NCBI GenBank assembly: GCA_035626155.1
Contig: DASPOF010000065.1
Coordinates: 6,600-70,599, forward strand
Origin: DASPOF01 sp035626155
Lineage (GTDB): Bacteria; Desulfobacterota; Binatia; Binatales; Binataceae
DNA: 64,000 bases
Direction: 5' to 3'
In this document: one piece after another, positions 57,701 to 64,000 of the stretch
Layout: each line of letters starts with the position of its first letter
Numbering within the stretch: the stretch's first letter is position 1
Notes under the pieces: model-generated
Told to the model about the DNA's origin: nothing
The model's input: only the letters and a program-made list of their open reading frames with translations
Databases searched by the model: none
Translations under genes and position numbers: made by a program

Positions 57701-60658
57701 ATGCTTTTACGGAACTCCTTTCGGCGCTGCTCCAAGTACTTCTCCCAAGGCGATGTCCAGCCCAGTAGCGAAAGCCCACGCAAGGCGCGAGGCGATGGAG
57801 CGAAGAAGTTCTTCTGGATGAGACGATCTCTGATCTTGCCCGCGAGTTTTTTATTCCTGCTGTCAGCACCCCGTTTATCCTTGGCGCAAACCAGCGTGAC
57901 CTTTCTCACTTCGGGGACGCAGTGGACCGTTCCCAACAACTGGAACAATTCGAACAACACCCTCGAAGTAATTGGTTCCGGCGGGAAGTCTCCGGCAGGA
58001 CATGCCGGAGGGAGCGGGGGCGGTTCATACAGCAGAATCAGTAACCTCAGTCTTACCTCCGGCAACCACATTACTTATCAGATAGGTTCCAGCGGCGGTG
58101 GTGTTACAACGGGCGGCGCGACCTGGTTCAACGGAGCCAGCATAAGTAACGCATCGGTGAGCGCCGAAGGCGGATGTTCGGCGACCTCGAATTCAGGGTG
58201 CTCGAACTCCACTTCAAGTAACGTCGGGACTGTCATATACGCCGGCGGCAAGGGAGGAAACGGAGCCGCCAATGGTCTTTTATATGATTACGGGGGCGGC
58301 GGTGGCGCAGGCGGACCGCATGGGACCGGTCTTCAAGGGACCAACGCTACCTCCAGTATCGGTGGACTCGGCGGCGCAGCAGACAATGGGTTCGGCGGTG
58401 CGGGTGGCACCAATACTTATTTCGGTCTGGATGAGGGAACAGCGGGCGGCGCTGGCGCAGAATACAGCGCGGCCGGCGGAGCTACCGCAGGTTCTGGTGG
58501 CGGCGGGGGTGGAGGTAGTGGCATTTATGGTAGTGGCGCGGGCGGGGGCTACGGCGGCGGTGGCGGAGGTACCGGAACTGGCGGAACCCCCGCTGCCGGC
58601 GGCAGCGGACTAATCGTCATTAGCTACGCGCCGAACCCGGATGTCTTCGTCACGAACCTTGGTTATCCGACTGATAATTCGCCGCCCGTAACGGCGTATC
58701 CGCTCGGCAGCAGCGGTAACGCCGCTCCGCTTCCGTCGCCTGCCCCTTCTCCCGCCACCGGGCTCTCTTGGCCATGGGGTATTGCTCGCGACTCGAGCGG
58801 GAATCTCTATGTCGCGAACGCAGGCTCGGAGCAGGGCGCCCAGTCGGTGACGGTCTTCGCCGCCGGCGCCAGCGGGAACGCGTCTCCCACAGCCACCATT
58901 ACCGGCCCCGACACGGGAATAACCAATCCCACCGGTGTCGCGGTTGATTCCGCGGGCGACATCTACGTCGCCAATCCCGAAAGTCTTTATGGCGGGACCG
59001 ACAGCATCTTTATCTATTCCGCTGGAAGCAACGGCGACGTTACGCCGACAACCACAATCACAGGCGCGTCCACCGGACTCGCTTTCCCGACGGGAATCGC
59101 ACTGGACTCCAGCGGGAACATATATGTGTCGAACGCCGGCAGTTGGGTCGGCGGCGTGGACAGCATAACGGTCTATCCGGCCGGGAGTAACGGCAACGTT
59201 CAGCCCAGCACTACCATTTCGGGCGCAAGCACCGGGCTCCTCATGCCCTGGGGCATAGCCCTCGATTCCAGCCGGAACATATATGTCGCAAACCTCGGCA
59301 GTTCAGTCGGTCAACTGGACAGCGTCACGGTCTATTCCGCCGGAAGCAGCGGCAATGCCACACCGAGCGCCACCATCTCCGGCTCGAACACCGGGCTCGA
59401 TTCGCCTGGAGGCATCGCGGTCGATTCGAGCGCAAACATCTACGTGACGAACGATGCCGCTATCTTTGGAAACGCAGACAACATCACTGTCTATTCTGCC
59501 GGAAGCAACGGCAACGTGGCACCCGGCAACACCCTTTATCCCCTCGGCCTTGGTGCCCCGGCCGGTATCGTGGTCGATTCCAGCGGGAACCTCTATGTGG
59601 CCAACGATGGAAGCACAGAGGGGGGCGTTGACGCCATAACCGTATATCCGCCCAGCAATCCGGTCCCGAGCGAAACCATCGGCATGGACACCGGACTGGT
59701 TAATCCCCAGGGGATCGCGCTCGACCTCAGCGGTAACATCTACGTGACGAATGCCGGCAGCGTCGGAGGAGACCTGGACAGCGTGAACATATACGCCCCG
59801 GGAGGTTACGCCAGCGGGCCTCTCAACACCGCCATAGTAGGCGCCAATACCGGGCTCGCACAGCCTTTTGGAATAGCTGTGAATCCGACTGGGAGTCTCT
59901 ACGTGGCAAATTCGGTTGGCGGTCCCGACGGCCTCGGCAGCGTCACGGTATATCTAGGCGGCAGCAGCGGCAACGCCACCCCGAGCGCAACCATCAGCGG
60001 CAACAGCAGCAGTGACAATACCGGCTTCGGCAATCCCGCGGGCATTACGTTCGACGCGCTTGGGAATCTCTATGTCGCAAACGCGAGCGGGGGTCCCGAC
60101 GGCTGGGGAAGCATCACGATCTATCCGCCGGGCAGCAATGGAAACGTCACGCCGACGGCTACTATCAGTGACAACCCGAATTGCGCGCCATGCGACAACA
60201 CCGGGCTCAGCAATCCATACGGTGTTGCAGTGGACTTCAGCGGCAACATTTACGTAGTCAACTCCGCGGGCGGGCCCGACGGTATGGGCAGCGTCACGAT
60301 CTACCCGCCGCTGGGAACCAGCACCGGCATACTCAATGAGTCGCCGAGCGCCACGATCCAGGGAGCAGGCAGCGGGAATGATAATACCGGCCTTGAGGTG
60401 CCGAGCGGCATAGCGCTCGATTCCAAGGCAAACATATACGTGACCAACGAGGGAAGCCTGACGGGCGCCGCTGACAGCATCACGGTTTATTCAGCGGGAA
60501 GCAGCGGGAACGTAGCGCCCAGCACAACCATCACCGGCTCCAGCACGGGACTGGCTATCCCTCAGGGGATCGCGATTAGCTGGAATGCGGGAGATATGGG
60601 CGGGTCCAGCCCCGCTTACGTCAAGCAGCCGCCCAAACCGAAGAAGCCGGGGCACTGA
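57701..60658 (+). CDS. Exported Gly-rich and beta-propeller (NHL-like) repeat protein
   Basis: A 985-aa secreted protein. An ATG at 57701 has AAGGGGGC upstream; this gives a 39-residue polar extension before a clear signal peptide (MRRSLILPASFLFLLSAPRLSLAQ). The ATG at 57818, at the signal itself, is the alternative. A Gly-rich domain (about 80-305 of the long form) has repeated GGAGG and GGGGG runs like those of Gly-rich adhesins. From about residue 360, eleven full repeats of the type GIALDSSGNIYVANAGS...DSITVYPAGSNGNVTPTATI give two NHL-like propellers. It ends in a basic Pro/Lys tail. GC content is visibly lower than its neighbours. Probably a surface adhesin or scaffold. Confidence 0.82.
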   Translation: MLLRNSFRRCSKYFSQGDVQPSSESPRKARGDGAKKFFWMRRSLILPASFLFLLSAPRLSLAQTSVTFLTSGTQWTVPNNWNNSNNTLEVIGSGGKSPAGHAGGSGGGSYSRISNLSLTSGNHITYQIGSSGGGVTTGGATWFNGASISNASVSAEGGCSATSNSGCSNSTSSNVGTVIYAGGKGGNGAANGLLYDYGGGGGAGGPHGTGLQGTNATSSIGGLGGAADNGFGGAGGTNTYFGLDEGTAGGAGAEYSAAGGATAGSGGGGGGGSGIYGSGAGGGYGGGGGGTGTGGTPAAGGSGLIVISYAPNPDVFVTNLGYPTDNSPPVTAYPLGSSGNAAPLPSPAPSPATGLSWPWGIARDSSGNLYVANAGSEQGAQSVTVFAAGASGNASPTATITGPDTGITNPTGVAVDSAGDIYVANPESLYGGTDSIFIYSAGSNGDVTPTTTITGASTGLAFPTGIALDSSGNIYVSNAGSWVGGVDSITVYPAGSNGNVQPSTTISGASTGLLMPWGIALDSSRNIYVANLGSSVGQLDSVTVYSAGSSGNATPSATISGSNTGLDSPGGIAVDSSANIYVTNDAAIFGNADNITVYSAGSNGNVAPGNTLYPLGLGAPAGIVVDSSGNLYVANDGSTEGGVDAITVYPPSNPVPSETIGMDTGLVNPQGIALDLSGNIYVTNAGSVGGDLDSVNIYAPGGYASGPLNTAIVGANTGLAQPFGIAVNPTGSLYVANSVGGPDGLGSVTVYLGGSSGNATPSATISGNSSSDNTGFGNPAGITFDALGNLYVANASGGPDGWGSITIYPPGSNGNVTPTATISDNPNCAPCDNTGLSNPYGVAVDFSGNIYVVNSAGGPDGMGSVTIYPPLGTSTGILNESPSATIQGAGSGNDNTGLEVPSGIALDSKANIYVTNEGSLTGAADSITVYSAGSSGNVAPSTTITGSSTGLAIPQGIAISWNAGDMGGSSPAYVKQPPKPKKPGH
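58778..60600 (+). repeat. Tandem protein-coding repeats, about 159-base period
   Basis: Start points of the GIA.D..GN.YV unit fall at 58778, 58934, 59093, 59252, 59411, 59564, 59711, 59870, 60041, 60221 and 60407, with a partial twelfth at 60566. Most intervals are 153-159 bases; units 8-10 are lengthened to 171-186 by insertions rich in Asn, Gly and Pro. DNA identity between units is moderate, so they are old duplications under selection rather than recent slippage. Confidence 0.8.
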
Positions 60659-60718
60659 CGCTCTGGTTGGCTGAATCAAATCTACCTGAGGACTTTCCAG
60701 CCAAGACCGGGGGGCGAT

Positions 60719-62545
60719 ATGAGCAGAAATGGGTTGACCTTATGGCTGCGAGGAACCGCAATCATCCTTTGCACTCTGGTGAGCGCGTCTTTGACTCTCC
60801 CTTTTTCGGGACCAACCCAGGTCTCTGCGCAACCGGCACCCACTCCCACACCAACGTGTTTCGCCTCACCGGCGCTGGTCGCGGTTAATGCAGGTGCGGC
60901 TGAAGTCGATGGAGCGACTATCCCGGTAGTTGTAGGAGTCAAAAACACTTCTTGTCCGGGCGGGCAGGTTTCCATCACCGGCGGGTCAGCAGATTTTGGG
61001 GTTAGCAGCCCGCCCGCCGGATACCCCAAGTATCAGCCCAGTTGCTATCCCTCGCTACATTTGAACACGGGCCAAACGTGCTGGTACTGGGTCACCTTCA
61101 GTCCAACGACCGAGGGCGCACGAGAGGCAGGTGTTACCGCGAGTTTGGAGGGCGCCGCCTACGTGGTGGATTTTTATGGCGCCGGGTTTTCGCTTTCCCC
61201 CGAAAACCACGACAAGAGCGGCGAGCTTACCGGCAGCAATGGGTTTTGCACCGGCTCGGGCGATCCTTACCCGTGCTGCACCGGCGCCAGCACGGGCACC
61301 TGCGTTGACGCCTTTCCGTTCGCGTTGCCATCGTCACAGGCGACCGTAACCCCATTTTCTCCGGGCTTCGCTTCCATCACCTTTGATCCGGGCAACACCA
61401 ACATAACGTTCTCTGCGACGCTTGCTTACCAGACAAGCGGTCATGTTCCTAAATCGGCCCCAAGCATCGCCATCGCGGCCTTTACCGCCACCGCAACCCC
61501 GTACATGGTCGGTTTTGGTACGGTACCGAGTGGAGTGGCAACGCCGGAAGGGGACTGTGAAATTTATCACGTAGCGGGTGGACAGCTCACGCTGTCTTCG
61601 TCGTACGAGGCGCCTAGTAGTGCGCCGAGCCCCATCATCAACAATCCGGCGACCAACAACATCACGGGTTACGTGACAGGCCTTCCGGCCCCGCCTGGAA
61701 TCAATAACTTGGCCATAACAAACCAGCTCGACAACCTGTACGAGACAAGCCTCAGCTACCCTACCGCGTCGCCAACGTCGTCGCCGGCGTTTACGGTTTC
61801 GGGCGCCACGACGACCGGACTAATGGCGCAGGTCGCGATGCAGGAAAGCAGCTATGAACAGTTCTTTAAGCCACTCGCACTCCCCAGCCCCAGGCCGGCG
61901 CCCTATGGCATCAATGACTTCTGGCCTGTCGAGAGCCCGCCGAATCCGAAAGCCCAGCCGACGCTTGTCGCGGGGGCGTACATCGGCCTGATGCAGGTTC
62001 CGGTGAGCATGCAAGACGCCTGGGACTGGGTGCAAAATACACAGGACGGCGTTAGCGTGTTTCAAACCGGCGGTTCTTCGAAGTTGCAAACGAGCTTTGG
62101 CTTAGCGCAGCAGCTTTACAATAATTACACCGTAAACAGCCAACCGAGCCTTCCGAACCTCACCTCGTGTCAATTGGAGGAGATGGCGCTGGACCTGTAT
62201 GGTGCTCCGAAAAAACTCATATATCAGCAATACTATATCCCTACCTGCGTCAACGGCAAGTCGAGTTCCAAGCGCTGCGGAAACTACATGTGCTACTCCT
62301 GCACGGGAAGTTGGAAATGGGAAATCAACACTCAAGGCGACCCGTCGACCCCGAATAGTGGCAACCTGTGCGGCGTCTGTTACGCAGCAGCGGTTCGCAG
62401 TGCGATTCTCCCGAGCGGAGTGCCTACGCCGTCGGCCACATCGTGTACCGGGACGGCGCCTTTACCGGATCCACCTACCAGCTATAATAAGACGGTCACT
62501 TTACAGGCTCAATGCAAAAAGAAATGCCACATAACGATACAGTGA
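60719..62545 (+). CDS. Exported Cys-rich protein with lysozyme/transglycosylase-like segment
   Basis: A 608-aa secreted protein with a signal peptide (about 1-38, cleavage near VSAQ) and a Pro/Thr linker. Residues about 46-155 look like an Ig-like choice-of-anchor or ASPM-SPD-2-Hydin module (VVVGVKNTSCPGGQVSITGGSADFGVSS...GQTCWYWVTFSPTTEG). Residues about 360-440 read GLMAQVAMQESSYEQFF...AYIGLMQVPVSMQDAWDWVQNTQDGVSVF, matching lysozyme-like transglycosylases with a catalytic Glu in QESS and the GLMQ motif. The C-terminal 130 residues hold many Cys, probably disulfide-bonded. It follows the propeller gene by 60 bases and shares its low GC. Confidence 0.72.
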   Translation: MSRNGLTLWLRGTAIILCTLVSASLTLPFSGPTQVSAQPAPTPTPTCFASPALVAVNAGAAEVDGATIPVVVGVKNTSCPGGQVSITGGSADFGVSSPPAGYPKYQPSCYPSLHLNTGQTCWYWVTFSPTTEGAREAGVTASLEGAAYVVDFYGAGFSLSPENHDKSGELTGSNGFCTGSGDPYPCCTGASTGTCVDAFPFALPSSQATVTPFSPGFASITFDPGNTNITFSATLAYQTSGHVPKSAPSIAIAAFTATATPYMVGFGTVPSGVATPEGDCEIYHVAGGQLTLSSSYEAPSSAPSPIINNPATNNITGYVTGLPAPPGINNLAITNQLDNLYETSLSYPTASPTSSPAFTVSGATTTGLMAQVAMQESSYEQFFKPLALPSPRPAPYGINDFWPVESPPNPKAQPTLVAGAYIGLMQVPVSMQDAWDWVQNTQDGVSVFQTGGSSKLQTSFGLAQQLYNNYTVNSQPSLPNLTSCQLEEMALDLYGAPKKLIYQQYYIPTCVNGKSSSKRCGNYMCYSCTGSWKWEINTQGDPSTPNSGNLCGVCYAAAVRSAILPSGVPTPSATSCTGTAPLPDPPTSYNKTVTLQAQCKKKCHITIQ

Positions 62546-62633
62546 TAACGGCAGTGGCCCGCGAGAAGCTCGGCGCAGCCTGCCAATTGGACGGCCGTAA
62601 CTGCGTTGAAAGATGCTAATAGTGAAACTGCAA

Positions 62634-63701
62634 ATGAACAAGACTATAGCCCTCGTTGTTGCGTTTGGCTTGGCCTCCTGCTTCTTGCCGCTCGCTGCCC
62701 GTGCTGAGGCGGCAGGGGCTAAGCCCCCCGCCCTGGCCTCCTACGATTGGTCGGCCAAAAGTGTGCCAAATCTGGCATCGAATCCACCGTCGGCGGATCT
62801 TGTAGGGGCATTCGTCAATGGCGCAGCCGGCAATGAGCTTGGCCACGTGTGCAACTTTCGCTTCGCAGATCTGCGGCAAACGGGCAACCTCTCCTTAATT
62901 GTTACGATCGATGCTGGCGGCAGGGCCGGATGCAATGCAACTTACATTTTCGACAAGAGGGGATCTGGCTTCGAAATCTACTCATCCGACGCATTGTTCT
63001 GGGGTGACGTGCAGGACATTAATCATGATGGCAGGTCCGAGTTGATCCTGTGGGCTCTGATGGGATTGGCGGGCTCGGAACTGGACGGGTATTGCTATTG
63101 GCCCCTGGTCTTCACCTGGAACGGAAACGGCTATAGCGAAGTGGGCAGTCAGTACAGAAGGTACTACGAGAAATATCTGGAGTCTCTGCGAAAAGAAATA
63201 GCCACTGAGCGGCCTAGCGCTGAAGAGACCCAGGCACCGGAGGCCGCACCGAAGCCCGCTCCCCCGGCGACGATTGTGGAGGTTCCGCCTGCGGTATATC
63301 AGAGTGGGAGTTCATCGGCCCCTCCGGCCACGCTTGGCGGTGAAATCGTTGCTGTCCCTGGCGCGCCTCCGTCGCCAGCGCCTTCGCCGACGCCTGAGCC
63401 GGATTACGCCTGCCTGAGAGTCGAAGCCGCCAAAACCGAGGCGTTTCTCGGCGAACCGTCCAGCGCCACAATGAGCTATGCGATCAAAGCTTCGGAGAGC
63501 AACAATCCCTATCATCGCAAATTGGCGGCGGTTCTTTTTTCCTTTATCGGGACAGGCGAGGCTATGACAGATCTGAAAGGACTCGCCGGCGACACGGATC
63601 GGACGGTCGCGGATGTTGCAAAAGAGCGGCTTTCGGCGGGACCTGAGCCCGACGAGGATTTTCGTGCCGATTTGGTTGGCGGGCAGATGTACTGGCCCTG
63701 A
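62634..63701 (+). CDS. Exported protein with VCBS/FG-GAP-like motif and proline-rich linker
   Basis: A 355-aa secreted protein. I start at the ATG at 62634 (MNKTIALVVAFGLASCFLPLAARAEA), which begins the signal peptide. Residues about 30-190 contain one calcium-type DINHDGRSELILW motif as in VCBS/FG-GAP repeats, within strands of the same kind. A Pro/Ala-rich linker (about 200-265) follows. The C-terminal 90 residues (ACLRVEAAKTEAFLGEPSSATMSYAIKASESNN...) look like a small helical HEAT-like domain. No enzyme motif is seen. It is the third exported protein in a row and ends the low-GC block. Confidence 0.7.
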   Translation: MNKTIALVVAFGLASCFLPLAARAEAAGAKPPALASYDWSAKSVPNLASNPPSADLVGAFVNGAAGNELGHVCNFRFADLRQTGNLSLIVTIDAGGRAGCNATYIFDKRGSGFEIYSSDALFWGDVQDINHDGRSELILWALMGLAGSELDGYCYWPLVFTWNGNGYSEVGSQYRRYYEKYLESLRKEIATERPSAEETQAPEAAPKPAPPATIVEVPPAVYQSGSSSAPPATLGGEIVAVPGAPPSPAPSPTPEPDYACLRVEAAKTEAFLGEPSSATMSYAIKASESNNPYHRKLAAVLFSFIGTGEAMTDLKGLAGDTDRTVADVAKERLSAGPEPDEDFRADLVGGQMYWP

Positions 63702-64000
63702 TTCACTGAGTATCGTTGCCGATCGGTCGTGCCATGATACGGTGTCGGCCTGCCCGGTGGCAAGCGAAGCTGCCTCCATCGCCCGCGCATCGACGGCGGG
63801 CAGGGCCGCCCGCCTCACTATGGCTTGCTCTGAAGACAGGCTCTCGGACGGCCCCACTGGAGTAATGAGGCCAATTGATCCACGGGCGCTCGGCTGAAGG
63901 CCAACTCGCGGAACGCAACGAGTCCTTCCTCACCGCCCGAGCAGTTGGCGGCGGACCTGCGCGACGAACTGGTCGAACTCGCGCATCCCGAGCATCCAGG
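63702..64000. other. 3' edge region without a supportable gene
   Basis: Apart from the partial repeat copy at 63780-63819 I see nothing certain. Two plus-strand frames are open to the window edge from about 63877, and one reads EQLAADLRDELVELAHPEHP, which looks protein-like, but it has no start codon after its last stop. It could be the remains of a broken gene or a frameshifted 5' end of one that continues outside. Confidence 0.4.
63780..63819 (-). repeat. Dispersed repeat, partial inverted copy C
   Basis: On the minus strand this matches the first 40 bases of copy B almost exactly, including the 7-bp stem GGCGGGC/GCCCGCC (63795-63801 with 63108+700, i.e. 63808-63814) and the following CGATGCGCGGGCG. 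The second and third hairpins are missing. Confidence 0.6.

Noticed and set aside
63867..64000. Start of a phosphodiesterase-like or other gene at the right edge
   Set aside because: The protein-like frame has a stop upstream and no start codon after it; more sequence to the right would be needed.

Overview
This 64 kb window is GC-rich bacterial chromosome. It looks Gram-negative: it has a heptose-biosynthesis gene (hldE), a Tad pilus cluster, many Sec signal peptides and a sigma-54 activator. The mix of luciferase-like (LLM) oxidoreductase, acetoacetate-decarboxylase-like, VWFA-related, S53 peptidase and ethanolamine ammonia-lyase genes suggests an uncultured deltaproteobacteria-like or Binatota-like lineage. 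That placement is inference; no rRNA gene is present to test it.

Layout. 0-4.4 kb: the end of a Tad/Flp pilus operon (tadZ-tadA-tadB-tadC), closed by a terminator and facing an orphan NtrC-type regulator. 6.1 kb: tRNA-Asn. 6.3-13.6 kb, all minus strand: a secreted serine-protease-like protein, an RRM RNA-binding protein, an epoxide hydrolase, an overlapping LLM/acetoacetate-decarboxylase pair, an MFS carrier, a cupin and an orphan DNA methyltransferase. 13.9-20.3 kb, plus strand: stand-alone nuoI, thiC, a rhodanese-ThiF fusion, a histidine phosphatase and a ThDP enzyme. 20.3-31.3 kb: VWA protein, M20 amidohydrolase, FmdB zinc ribbon, methylmalonyl-CoA epimerase, a large TPR protein, a two-domain VOC protein, a metallophosphoesterase, trmJ and asd.

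31.4-38.5 kb is the most coherent system. A promoter, SAM-I riboswitch and intrinsic terminator precede a plus-strand sulfur/amino-acid cluster: ThiF-type E1, threonine synthase, MoaD/ThiS-like sulfur carrier, CysM-like synthase, NIL-domain protein, a degenerate second E1, HAD phosphatase, then cysC and sat. It resembles protein-thiocarboxylate cysteine or homocysteine synthesis under methionine/SAM control. The carrier ends Gly-Gly-Arg-Arg and no trimming protease is visible.

38.6-57.4 kb: a SnoaL-like protein, eutC/eutB without the rest of a eut operon, two envelope proteins, a 34-residue basic protein missed by length cut-offs, an S53 peptidase, an internally deleted IS5-family transposase, a GST, a GT-C/TPR membrane protein, rpoZ, rpoH, a CinA-type protein, a LysR regulator divergent from gcdH, an HpaB-family gene divergent from an SDR gene, and hldE. 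57.7-63.7 kb: three consecutive exported proteins of visibly lower GC (a Gly-rich/beta-propeller protein with 53-residue repeats, a Cys-rich protein with a lysozyme-like segment, and a VCBS-like protein), probably acquired or fast-evolving surface functions. A three-hairpin dispersed repeat occurs at 21.7 and 57.4 kb, with a partial inverted copy at 63.8 kb.
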